Source: Blautia parvula (GTDB taxonomy: Bacteria; Bacillota; Clostridia; Lachnospirales; Lachnospiraceae). Taken from it: DNA of 64,000 nt. The stretch is taken from the NCBI RefSeq assembly GCF_020215665.1, contig NZ_CP084061.1, forward strand, positions 5,616,501-5,680,500, read 5' to 3'. Position 1 is the stretch's first letter; each line of letters starts with the position of its first letter. A model generated the notes under the pieces. That model saw only the letters and a program-made list of their open reading frames with translations, made no database searches and was not told the DNA's origin. The position numbers were made by a program, and so were the translations under genes. This document shows positions 1 through 7,302 of the stretch, piece by piece.

Positions 1-945
1 CCGGGCAGAGGGACAGGGGGAAATCTGGCTGCGGACTGGATCGTTTGTGTGCTCACAGGTGTGTTATCCTTTTTTCTTTATAAAAAAAGGGAGGAGGAGA
101 AGTCTGTCCGGCAGATACTGTCCAGGACCGCAGTTGCGGGACTGATACTGACAGTGACGCTCACGGAGCAGAATATTCTTCCCATAGGAGAAGAGGAAAT
201 GCTGGCTCCTCTTATATTTGCCATGGTCCTTCTCATGGGAATGCTGGTGTATTATACGCAGAGGCAGTACGAGAGGGAAAAGGAGCTGGCAGAATTAAAA
301 TCTACCCAGAAGGAGCTTTTAGAGAGGGATTACAGGCGGCTCAATGAAATCTATGCGGGTAATGCAAGGCTTTTTCATGATTTTCACAACCATATGACAA
401 TTCTGGGACAGCTTCTCAGGGAGGGAAAAACAGAGGAGGCATCCGCTTATCTGGAGGACATACAGGGGCCTGTCAAGAGGATTGCCAAAACAGTATGGAC
501 CGGGGATGAAACCATGGATTACCTGATCAACAGCAAATTGATGGCGGCAAAGGAAAAGCAGATCCATATGGAGATCAATATAGAATTTCCTAGACAGACG
601 GGCATACGCAGCGCTGATTTGTGTGCGGTTCTCGGGAATCTTCTGGACAATGCACTGGAAGCGGCAGGGCAGGCAGAGGATGACAGCAGACGCAGCATTT
701 GGCTGACCATACGGCGCATCAATCATATGCTGGTCATAAAGGTTCAAAATACCTGTGAAAAACAGCCTGTGCGGGAAAATGGGGAATGGATGACCACAAA
801 AGAGGACAAATCCCTTCATGGATGGGGATTGAAGAGCGCTGCCGCCGCAGTGGAAAAATATAACGGCACCCTGCTGAACCGTTGGGAGAACTCTGTGTTT
901 ACAGCTACGGCGGTCATGTATTACCGGGAACAGGAGGAAATGTAA
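1..945 (+). CDS. AgrC-like GHKL sensor histidine kinase, 5' end cut by window
   Basis: Membrane sensor kinase of the quorum-sensing (AgrC/ComD, HPK10) type that would phosphorylate a response regulator outside the window. The frame is open from base 1, so the membrane N-terminus is incomplete; a GTG at 49 is only an internal candidate start. Visible parts in order: hydrophobic segments (one around LAPLIFAMVLLMGMLVYY), a charged linker, an H-box region with FHDFHNH, an N-box with LGNLLDNALEA, and a G-box with GWGLKS. The kinase domain belongs to the HATPase_c_5 type. It lies 107 bp upstream of a small operon that may be its target. Seen: kinase motifs. Known: such kinases usually detect peptides. 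Inferred: peptide sensing here. Confidence 0.85.
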   Translation, partial: PGRGTGGNLAADWIVCVLTGVLSFFLYKKREEEKSVRQILSRTAVAGLILTVTLTEQNILPIGEEEMLAPLIFAMVLLMGMLVYYTQRQYEREKELAELKSTQKELLERDYRRLNEIYAGNARLFHDFHNHMTILGQLLREGKTEEASAYLEDIQGPVKRIAKTVWTGDETMDYLINSKLMAAKEKQIHMEINIEFPRQTGIRSADLCAVLGNLLDNALEAAGQAEDDSRRSIWLTIRRINHMLVIKVQNTCEKQPVRENGEWMTTKEDKSLHGWGLKSAAAAVEKYNGTLLNRWENSVFTATAVMYYREQEEM

Positions 946-1052
946 AGTTTCCATTTGCGGACAAAATGCCTCCATTTACGCCCAAATCCGTACAGCGGAT
1001 TCCTCTGTGCTATGATAAGACCATAGAAAAAAGCAAAGAGGAGGAATCAAAT

Positions 1053-1217
1053 ATGCGTCATTATTACTTTCGTTTATTCTTTGGAATCATCTGGCTGTTG
1101 GCAGCATTGGTAAGCTTTCTCTCGGCAAATATCTGGTTTGGTATCCTGTATATAGTGTTGGGAGCTTGTTTTCTTCTTTCGGCATATCATTTGGGAAAGG
1201 ACAGGGAGGACAAATGA
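1053..1217 (+). CDS. small two-helix membrane protein, 54 aa
   Basis: The frame extends upstream to 882, but the ATG at 1053 follows a good AGAGGAGGAA ribosome binding site, so I start there. The product is 54 residues with two hydrophobic stretches (about residues 9-25 and 29-47) and a short charged tail (GKDREDK). Its TGA overlaps the ATG of the ABC ATPase gene, so the two are translationally coupled. No family recognised. The size and coupling suggest an accessory membrane subunit of the ABC transporter; this is inference only. Confidence 0.6.
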   Translation: MRHYYFRLFFGIIWLLAALVSFLSANIWFGILYIVLGACFLLSAYHLGKDREDK

Positions 1218-1909
1218 AAGCAGAATTTTCCGTAAAAGGCCTTACCGCCTGGTATGTGAAAGAGAAGCCGGTTCTGCAGAATCTGACCTTTCAGTTACAG
1301 GAACATGAGGCAGTGGGGATGATCGGGTTGAACGGTGCGGGTAAGACCACCTTGCTCAATTGTCTCTGCGGCCTTCATGACCGGTTTCAGGCAGAACACA
1401 TCCAATGGGAGGGCGAAGATATCTCTTTGAGAAATCCTGCATTTATGTCACGCAGATATGCTGTTTTTGACGGGGAGGCGCCTTTCGGATATTTTACATT
1501 TCGGGAATATCTGGCCTATGTATTCGGCACATACAAGAGGCAGGTTCCTGATATAGAAACGCTGGTGCAGGGGTTTTCCTTTGAGAAATATGAAGATGTA
1601 CTGATAAAAGAGCTGTCTACCGGTAATAAAAAGAAAGTGTATCTCATCACAGCATTTGCGCTGCGCCCGGAGCTTCTCTTCCTGGATGAACCGGTTAACG
1701 GGCTGGATTTTCAGAGTACGGAATTTTTGTATACGCAGATCAAAGAATATAAGGAGCACGGGACGGTTTTCTTTTCTTCCCACGTGCTGGAAAGTGTGTC
1801 TCTTACAGCGGACAGGATTCTGCTTCTGAAGAACGGAAGCATGGAGGAGCTTAAGGACAGGGAATGGAAAGAAAACGGGGATATAAGAGAGGTGCTTCGT
1901 CATGTATGA
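1214..1909 (+). CDS. ABC transporter ATP-binding protein
   Basis: Cytoplasmic ATPase of an export-type ABC transporter, about 231 residues. The ATG at 1214 follows AGGGAGGA and overlaps the preceding stop codon; the longer frame from 1166 has no comparable site. Walker A is GLNGAGKTT (near residue 40), the signature is a divergent LSTGNKKK instead of LSGGQ, Walker B is LLFLDEP followed by a D-loop, and the H-loop lies in FSSHVLES. This is the CcmA/YxlF-like class found with bacteriocin-type and multidrug exporters. It overlaps the permease gene by 8 bp, so the pair is one transporter. Substrate unknown; the adjacent AgrC-like kinase suggests peptide-linked regulation. Confidence 0.88.
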   Translation: MKAEFSVKGLTAWYVKEKPVLQNLTFQLQEHEAVGMIGLNGAGKTTLLNCLCGLHDRFQAEHIQWEGEDISLRNPAFMSRRYAVFDGEAPFGYFTFREYLAYVFGTYKRQVPDIETLVQGFSFEKYEDVLIKELSTGNKKKVYLITAFALRPELLFLDEPVNGLDFQSTEFLYTQIKEYKEHGTVFFSSHVLESVSLTADRILLLKNGSMEELKDREWKENGDIREVLRHV

Positions 1910-3134
1910 GACTTTTGCAGTGTTCTTAAAAAAGCTGCTGGGTAAGCGCTGGGAACGCGCTGGCAGGTCTTTTTTATACTGTGGGATCGGAGTTACCGCC
2001 ACTTATGCCGTCTGGGGCAGCATAGTCATCAGGGAAGAGATTTTTTATCTGATCCTGCTGGTGTTCTCGGCTGGTGTTATGTGGAAAGCCCTGTCTTCAG
2101 AGGAGAATCGTGTGGATCTGCGCGGTGTTCTGATGCTTCCGGTTCCCGGCAGTAAGGCAGTGCGGGCCTTTGCTGCGGCCCTTGCCGTCTATACCGTGGT
2201 GACGAAAACAGCGTTTCTGCTGACCGTTCTTCTGGCAGTGTCCGGCTTTGAGCCGTGGAAACTTGTAAACGGCCTTATCTGCGCGTTTCAGGTCTGCTTC
2301 TGTACGGCGGCGGGATACTGGCTGCTTTGTAAAAAAAGATTTCCGGCAGCAGCAGTGCTGGCAGCGGGAGAAGGATTCCTTGTTTTGGGAGCGGGAAAAT
2401 ACAGCCGGATGTTTCTGGTGCTTGCCTCTATGGGCGTACTGGCGGTGCTGCTTGGAAGAGCTGACCCCTGCTTACTCTGCCGGTCCCGTACAGGAGCTGC
2501 AAAACGGGTGGGAAGCCTGACAGGAGACGGAAAAAAGGGAAATGTACTACGGTACCTGTTCCGGTATATGGCCTCACACGGCAATTATATGGTGAACACG
2601 CTGGCTCTGTGCGGACTTGGCCTGATGTTCTCCTTTTTTATTCCTAAAATGGGCGGCATAAGCATGATGCCCATGGGATTTGCCCTGTTGTCCCTGAACA
2701 CGCCGGTGTCGATTCTGTTGTCCTCAGACCGCAGGCTCTGCCGGGGGATTCGCATGCTGCCCGGACAGATTGGGCGGTTTGCTGTTCCTTATGGCATATT
2801 TATAGCATGTAATTTACTGGTGCCGGAATCTGTATTTTTCCTTTCCTGTGCAGTACAGTTCCCGGAAGTGGGGATGGGAGAGGCCTTTACCGCTCTGCTT
2901 TTTATCCTGCACAGCGCCCTGCTTCTCACAGCGCTGGAGTGGAAATTTCCACTGACAAAATGGAAAATTGAAAGTGACCTGTACCATCATCCCAGGAAAT
3001 ACTGCGTGCCCGTGATCATGCTCCTGTGTGCAGTCCTGGTCAGCACATGGCCTGTGATGAGTTATGTGATGCTTGGTCTTCTTGCCGGGGAGGCGGGCTG
3101 GCTGGCAGTGAAAGTGAGAGGTGAGAGAATATGA
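1902..3134 (+). CDS. ABC transporter permease, polytopic membrane protein
   Basis: A 410-residue, very hydrophobic protein with many membrane spans. It starts with ATG inside the 3' end of the ATPase gene (8-bp overlap), as expected for ABC partners. I see no ATPase or FtsX motif; it resembles the loosely conserved ABC-2 permeases only in character and context. A positively charged cytoplasmic loop sits near the middle (around the segment with KRVGSLTGDGKKG). Its stop overlaps the next start by an ATGA. Function as the membrane half of the transporter is inferred from gene order. Confidence 0.7.
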   Translation: MYETFAVFLKKLLGKRWERAGRSFLYCGIGVTATYAVWGSIVIREEIFYLILLVFSAGVMWKALSSEENRVDLRGVLMLPVPGSKAVRAFAAALAVYTVVTKTAFLLTVLLAVSGFEPWKLVNGLICAFQVCFCTAAGYWLLCKKRFPAAAVLAAGEGFLVLGAGKYSRMFLVLASMGVLAVLLGRADPCLLCRSRTGAAKRVGSLTGDGKKGNVLRYLFRYMASHGNYMVNTLALCGLGLMFSFFIPKMGGISMMPMGFALLSLNTPVSILLSSDRRLCRGIRMLPGQIGRFAVPYGIFIACNLLVPESVFFLSCAVQFPEVGMGEAFTALLFILHSALLLTALEWKFPLTKWKIESDLYHHPRKYCVPVIMLLCAVLVSTWPVMSYVMLGLLAGEAGWLAVKVRGERI

Positions 3135-3355
3135 AGGAGACACATAAATGTCCGAAGTGTGCATCACACAACATTGTACGCATACCGGATAACTTCCGGT
3201 ATGCCAGCGGAAATAATATCTATACCACAACAATGACACTCTTGGGAAAAATACCGGTGATCCGCTACGTCTGCTGCGACTGCGGATACGTGGAGAACTG
3301 GGTAGAACAGCCATGGGAGCTGGAGAAATTAAGAAAAACCTTCGGTGGGAAATGA
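3131..3355 (+). CDS. small zinc-ribbon-like protein, 74 aa
   Basis: Begins at an ATGA overlap with the permease stop. The 74-residue protein carries two cysteine pairs, CPKC near residue 8 and CCDC near residue 49, a likely treble-clef or zinc-ribbon metal site, with a hydrophobic stretch between them (TLLGKIPVIRYV). It ends in a charged helix. No enzyme motif. As the last gene of the transporter operon it could be a regulator or adaptor, but nothing beyond context supports that. The 143-bp repeat begins only 8 bp after its stop. Confidence 0.65.
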   Translation: MKETHKCPKCASHNIVRIPDNFRYASGNNIYTTTMTLLGKIPVIRYVCCDCGYVENWVEQPWELEKLRKTFGGK

Positions 3356-3363
3356 GAGGAAGA

Positions 3364-3506
3364 GTTACTGTTCACTGCGTGCCCGGCAGCACGCTTCGCG
3401 ATGCACAGATATGGAGCATTTTGCTCCATATCGCGCCGGCTGCCTCGGGATTTTCATGCCTTCGGCCTGAAAACACCTCGCGGGACAGTGGCATGTGAAC
3501 AATAAC
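3364..3506 (+). repeat. 143-bp MITE-like element, copy A
   Basis: Matches 11440-11582 on the opposite strand with 8 differences over exactly 143 bp. Ends are near-perfect inverted repeats (GTTACTGTTCAC and GTGAACAATAAC). Inside is a perfect hairpin (GATATGGAGCA, 3-nt loop, TGCTCCATATC) and a second weaker one around CATGCCTTCGGC. It encodes no credible protein. No clear target duplication is visible at this copy. It separates the zinc-ribbon gene from the LacI promoter. Interpreted as a non-autonomous mobile or structured repeat. Confidence 0.85.
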
Positions 3507-3545
3507 GGGAGGAGCTTCTGTCCGGTCCTTTTCCTATCTTTGCCC

Positions 3546-3574
3546 TTGCATATCGCTGTTAAAAGAGATATAAT
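3546..3574 (+). promoter_or_regulatory. sigma-A promoter of the LacI regulator gene
   Basis: TTGCAT, 17-bp spacer, TATAAT. The predicted start of transcription is about 3581, leaving a leader of about 40 nt before the ATG at 3621. Confidence 0.75.
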
Positions 3575-3586
3575 AAGACAAAAGTG

Positions 3587-3594
3587 CGTGCACG
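3587..3594. promoter_or_regulatory. candidate LacI operator CGTGCACG (site 1)
   Basis: An 8-bp palindrome with a CG-type core placed just after the predicted transcription start of the regulator gene. The same palindrome recurs at 4768-4775 in front of the iol genes. With one site flipped, the shared core extends to CGTGCACGCA. The position fits autorepression. Inference from sequence only. Confidence 0.45.
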
Positions 3595-3620
3595 AGTACA
3601 TTTTGGGCAGGAGGATTATT

Positions 3621-4649
3621 ATGCCAGTAACATTACAGCAGATAGCGGAAGCGGCCGGGGTGTCCAGAGGGACGGTGGACCGGGCGCTGAAGGACAGAGG
3701 AAGAGTCCGGCCGGAAGTGGCGGAGAAGATAAAGAATATAGCAAAGGAAATGGGGTATCAGCCCAGTCTTGCGGGCAGGGCCCTTGTTATGGCAAAGCGG
3801 AATCTGAAAATCGGGATCATCATGCAGTCAGCCCAGACCCCTTTCATGGTACAGGTCTATGAGGGGATGAAAGCTGCCAAACAAGAGGTGGAAAGTCTGG
3901 GCGGTACTGTGGAGATCTTTCGTGTGGACGGCGTGGATGCAGGCCGTGTCATGGAAATCATGCAGGAAATGAAGGAGCAGGAGTATTCGGGCATTGCCCT
4001 GTCTCCGTCCGAAGATACCATGCTCAAGAAGATGATCAATCAGTTTTCCGAGGAGTATGGCATTCCTATTATCACCTTTAACTCGGATATTGAGGATACG
4101 AAAAGGATATGCTTTGTGGGGCAGAATACCATCCAGAGCGGAAGGACTGCCGCCGGGTTAATGGGAGAGATCACAGGCGGCAAAGGGGAGGTGGCTGTGA
4201 TCTCCGGCCATATTTCCAACCCTGCGCTGAACAACAGGATCAGGGGCTTTCAGTCCGAGATATTGGAGAGCTTTCCTGGCATCCAGCTTGTGGGAACAAA
4301 ATATTCCTATGATGACGAGTGGGTGGCAGCCAAAATCGTGGAGGAGCTGCTGGAGCAGTACCCGGATCTGAAGGGAATCTACGTGACAGGAACCGCAGTA
4401 AAGGGCGTCTGCGAAGCATTGGTAAAACAGGAAAAGGAACGGGAGATCAAAGTAATAGGCAACGATTTTCTGGATGAGAATAAAAAATGGGTAGAACGGG
4501 GAGCCATCAATTTTCTCATCGGCCAGGATTCCTATATGCAGGGATATGAACCGGTGATGATGCTGTTCCACTTACTTTTTGATGATGAAAAACCGGAATC
4601 TGTTTACCGGTATGCAGAGATTGTGATAAAAAACAGATATAATTTGTAG
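3621..4649 (+). CDS. LacI-family transcriptional regulator, probable iol regulator
   Basis: DNA-binding repressor of about 342 residues. I chose the ATG at 3621 behind GGCAGGAGG, because the LacI helix-turn-helix begins right there (IAEAAGVSRGTVDRAL, residues 7-22), followed by the hinge (YQPSLAGRAL) and a periplasmic-binding-like sugar sensor domain (from about residue 60, KIGIIMQSAQTPF). The upstream frame from 3495 runs through the promoter and is not coding. It lies directly before the inositol genes in the same direction, separated by a hairpin and a 490-bp AT-rich region, and probably controls them in response to an inositol-related ligand. Known: the family recognises palindromes with a central CG. 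Inferred: target and ligand. Confidence 0.85.
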   Translation: MPVTLQQIAEAAGVSRGTVDRALKDRGRVRPEVAEKIKNIAKEMGYQPSLAGRALVMAKRNLKIGIIMQSAQTPFMVQVYEGMKAAKQEVESLGGTVEIFRVDGVDAGRVMEIMQEMKEQEYSGIALSPSEDTMLKKMINQFSEEYGIPIITFNSDIEDTKRICFVGQNTIQSGRTAAGLMGEITGGKGEVAVISGHISNPALNNRIRGFQSEILESFPGIQLVGTKYSYDDEWVAAKIVEELLEQYPDLKGIYVTGTAVKGVCEALVKQEKEREIKVIGNDFLDENKKWVERGAINFLIGQDSYMQGYEPVMMLFHLLFDDEKPESVYRYAEIVIKNRYNL

Positions 4650-4680
4650 CAGTATGACCGCTTTTCAGGCGGTCATACTG
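4650..4680 (+). terminator. hairpin after the LacI gene
   Basis: Perfect 12-bp stem (CAGTATGACCGC / GCGGTCATACTG) with a 7-nt loop directly after the stop codon. There is no U-tract, so termination may be weak or factor-dependent, or the hairpin may protect the 3' end. Confidence 0.55.
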
Positions 4681-4767
4681 TGGTTAACACAGAAAAATGA
4701 CATATCCGCCGGAAAAAAGTATCTGAGGCACTTCAGCCGATTATTCCAAATGAAAAGAAAAAATATA

Positions 4768-4775
4768 CGTGCACG
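4768..4775. promoter_or_regulatory. candidate LacI operator CGTGCACG (site 2)
   Basis: Same palindrome as 3587-3594, here upstream of the inositol operon. Flanks also match when one site is reversed (about 14 of 18 positions). It fits a shared operator for autoregulation and for the operon. Inference. Confidence 0.45.
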
Positions 4776-5030
4776 CATCTTACATTACTAATATATACTC
4801 AAGATTTAATCATTATAATCCATAAATAATATAAAAATTACCATAAATATAGCTTGGAAAAGAATAAATAATAATGCTCCATTACTAAGCTAAAGTAAAA
4901 ATAAACAAAATTCCAGTCTGTCATCCAGGATAAAACTGGAAATAATAAACAACATGCACAAAAACATTGTTTGTTTTTTATCAATTAGCAAAAGTTAATA
5001 AAAATAGACTGTGAATCTTGTACAAAAAAA

Positions 5031-5056
5031 CCATAGCATTCACGTGAACGCTATGG
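5031..5056. promoter_or_regulatory. 26-bp near-perfect palindrome upstream of iolG
   Basis: Outer arms CCATAGC / GCTATGG around the core TTCACGTGAA; 12 of 13 base pairs match. It lies 85 bp before the iolG start. It could be an operator or an RNA hairpin in the leader; a U-tract is absent, so it is unlikely to be a terminator. Confidence 0.5.
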
Positions 5057-5140
5057 CATGATTGCATCATCAAGAAAGAACAAAAACAAAAAAACAAATA
5101 ACTGGGAAACAATGAAAAAGAGAAATGGAGGATATGTATT

Positions 5141-6145
5141 ATGTTAAGAGTAGGAGTTATCGGATGCGGCGGAATGGGTAAGGATCACATCAAAAGACTG
5201 ACAAACAAGATTCAGGGAGCTGAGGTAGTCGCAGTATCAGACGTATTTGAGGAGAGTGCAAAACAGGCGGCAGCCATCTGCGGAGCAAAGGTATACACAG
5301 ATGCAAACGAACTGATCAACGACCCTGATGTGGACGCAGTGTTCATTGTATCTCCGGGATTTGCACATGTAGAATCTCTTCTGGCAGCCATCAAGGCAGG
5401 AAAGAGAATTTTCTGTGAGAAACCGCTCTGCACAACTGCTGAGGACTGCCTGAAGGTAGTTGAGGCTGAGGTGGAATCAGGAAAACATCTGATTCAGCTT
5501 GGATTTATGAGAAGATACGACAAAGGCTATATGCAGGTGAAGGAAGCCCTCACATCCGGTGAATACGGCGAGCCCCTGATTCTTCACTGCACACACAGAA
5601 ATCCGGAAGTCGGAACCAACTACACAACTCCAATGGCTGTTCATGATACAGCAATCCATGAGATTGACGTGCTTCACTGGTTAGTGGATGATGAGTATGA
5701 ATCCGCACAGGTTATTATGCCGAAAGTGACAAAATATTCTCACTCTGAATTAAAAGACCCGCAGATCATGCTGCTCCGCACTAAAAAGGGTGTATGCATC
5801 GACGTTGAAGTATTTGTAAACTGCAAATTCGGATATGACATTAACTGTGAAGTAGTTTGTGAAGACGGCGCGATCAAGATGCCTTCACCGATTTACCCAA
5901 GCATCCGCAAAAATGCAGCCGTTGCCACAACCATCGACACAGACTGCTTCGTAAGATTCAAAGACGCTTATGATACAGAGGTTCAGGACTGGGTTGATGC
6001 TGCAGCTGAGGGCGTGATCAACGGACCGACCGCATGGGACGGATACCTGGCAGCTATCACAGCAGACGCACTTGTGAAAGCACAGGAGACAGGCGCAGTA
6101 GAACAGATCAACGCTGCAGTTGAGAAACCGGAGTTTTATAAATAA
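5141..6145 (+). CDS. iolG: inositol 2-dehydrogenase, Gfo/Idh/MocA family
   Basis: Cytoplasmic NAD-dependent oxidoreductase, 334 residues, the usual family length. It would oxidise myo-inositol (or an isomer) to 2-keto-myo-inositol, the first step of inositol catabolism. The Rossmann motif GVIGCGGMGKDH is at residues 5-16, the catalytic lysine lies in CEKPL near residue 92, and the catalytic Asp and His lie in HDTAIHEIDVLHW near residue 170, as in characterised IolG proteins. The ATG at 5141 follows AAATGGAGG. It is the first gene of the inositol cluster and is followed by a clear iolI, which supports the assignment over other sugar dehydrogenases of this family. Confidence 0.85.
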   Translation: MLRVGVIGCGGMGKDHIKRLTNKIQGAEVVAVSDVFEESAKQAAAICGAKVYTDANELINDPDVDAVFIVSPGFAHVESLLAAIKAGKRIFCEKPLCTTAEDCLKVVEAEVESGKHLIQLGFMRRYDKGYMQVKEALTSGEYGEPLILHCTHRNPEVGTNYTTPMAVHDTAIHEIDVLHWLVDDEYESAQVIMPKVTKYSHSELKDPQIMLLRTKKGVCIDVEVFVNCKFGYDINCEVVCEDGAIKMPSPIYPSIRKNAAVATTIDTDCFVRFKDAYDTEVQDWVDAAAEGVINGPTAWDGYLAAITADALVKAQETGAVEQINAAVEKPEFYK

Positions 6146-6249
6146 GCCGAAGTACGGCAATAAACCAAAATACAATAGAAATGAAGCCGGATGCACCAGA
6201 CAAAGCATCCGGCACAAATAAGACAAAAACCGAAAGGATGGTATATATT

Positions 6250-7080
6250 ATGAAACTTGGATTTAATGAGGCAACAGCACTGGAATGTAAAGGACAGTCC
6301 CTTCTGGCTGATATGGAAATGTGTGAAAAATACGGATTTGATTATATTGAGATTCGTTTTGACTGCGTAAAAGATTATCTGCAGGAGCATACCCTGGAGG
6401 AATTGGCTGACTGGTTCAAAAACCATCATCTGAAACCATGGGCATACAACACCCTGATCTATTTCAACCAGAGAGACGAAGCAGGTAAAAAAGAAATCGA
6501 CGATGAAGTGGATTTCATCCTGAAAGTTTCCAAAGCGATTGGTATGAAAATGCTGATCACAGTTCCGAATTTTGACGTAAAAGACAAAAGTGTCAGTGAA
6601 ATCAAGGAAGAAGCTGTGGAAAGACTCCGCTATTTATCAGACAAAGTAGGCGCTGATATGAAAATATCCCTGGAGTTCTGCGGTGCACCAAACTGTTCCA
6701 TCAATCAGTTCGGCACAGCATATGATGTGGTAAAAGCAGTAGACCGTGACAATGTAGGTATCACAGTTGACACCTTCCATTTCCATGAAATGTGCTCTAA
6801 ACTGGAAGATTTAAAAGCAGCAGACGGCAAGAAAATCTTTGCTTACCACTTAAATGACTGCGAAGACCTGCCCCTTGGCTCCTGCGGCGATGACAAACGT
6901 CTGTGGCCGGAAGAAGGTGTGGTAGACCATGCAGGAATCGCTGCAGCTTTAAAAGAGATCGGATTCGACGGCGTGTGCACGATCGAAGAGTTCCGTCCGG
7001 AATATTACGCTATGTCCCATGAGGAGAACGTGAAAAAAGCTGCTGAAGTGACCAAGGCATTTGTAGAAAAATATTTCTAA
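6250..7080 (+). CDS. iolI: inosose isomerase (2-keto-myo-inositol isomerase)
   Basis: A 276-residue TIM-barrel enzyme of the AP-endonuclease-2/xylose-isomerase-like fold. It matches my memory of Bacillus IolI over its whole length: it opens MKLGFNEAT, and has YDYIEIR-like, LEFCG, VDTFHFH, FAYHLND and EEFRPEYY segments, which carry the Glu, Asp, His and Glu metal ligands. It would interconvert 2-keto-myo-inositol and 1-keto-D-chiro-inositol. The frame opens earlier (6181), but ATG 6250 behind AAAGGATGG gives the family N-terminus; ATG 6238 is an alternative. It lies 104 bp after iolG. Confidence 0.88.
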   Translation: MKLGFNEATALECKGQSLLADMEMCEKYGFDYIEIRFDCVKDYLQEHTLEELADWFKNHHLKPWAYNTLIYFNQRDEAGKKEIDDEVDFILKVSKAIGMKMLITVPNFDVKDKSVSEIKEEAVERLRYLSDKVGADMKISLEFCGAPNCSINQFGTAYDVVKAVDRDNVGITVDTFHFHEMCSKLEDLKAADGKKIFAYHLNDCEDLPLGSCGDDKRLWPEEGVVDHAGIAAALKEIGFDGVCTIEEFRPEYYAMSHEENVKKAAEVTKAFVEKYF

Positions 7081-7207
7081 ACGATATATGTGCCCTTTGC
7101 AGGGCATAAGGAGATGGGATAAGCAAAAATGACAGGCTGTGCAAACTCCAAACGCTGAATGTGAAGACAGAAAAGCGCAGGGCTTGTCACAGAATGAGAG
7201 GAAGGAG

Positions 7208-7234
7208 CAGGGCGGATGGGTAAGCTCCGCCCTG
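7208..7234 (+). other. intercistronic hairpin upstream of the transporter-kinase gene
   Basis: Perfect 9-bp stem (CAGGGCGGA / TCCGCCCTG) with a 9-nt loop between iolI and the transporter gene, with no U-tract. A smaller hairpin (GCCCT/AGGGC) lies near 7091. These could be RNA processing or stability elements that set different expression of the flanking genes. Confidence 0.45.
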
Positions 7235-7302
7235 TAAAAGGTGATAGTATGGCAAAGGGAGGAATTCCCGAACTGCTGAATTTTAAGCAGAAGGGTAAAG
7301 AT

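Larger units (their letters stand above)
4681..5140 (+). promoter_or_regulatory. AT-rich regulatory region upstream of iolG
   Basis: About 460 bp without a gene. It holds a second CGTGCACG palindrome (4768-4775), several TATAAT-like strings (e.g. 4814-4819) without a convincing -35, and a 26-bp near-perfect palindrome at 5031-5056. A weak promoter candidate is TTGTTT near 4971 with GTTAAT near 4994. A ribosome binding site (AAATGGAGG) precedes iolG. Confidence 0.5.

Noticed and set aside
3313-3498. 61-residue frame across the first 143-bp repeat
   Set aside because: It runs through the terminal repeat and hairpin of the mobile-like element, has no ribosome binding site, and is not kept in the second copy.
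7216-7302. Longer N-terminus for the transporter-kinase fusion
   Set aside because: ATG 7216 lies in the stem of a hairpin and the extra residues do not fit the GPH family start; ATG 7249 remains possible.
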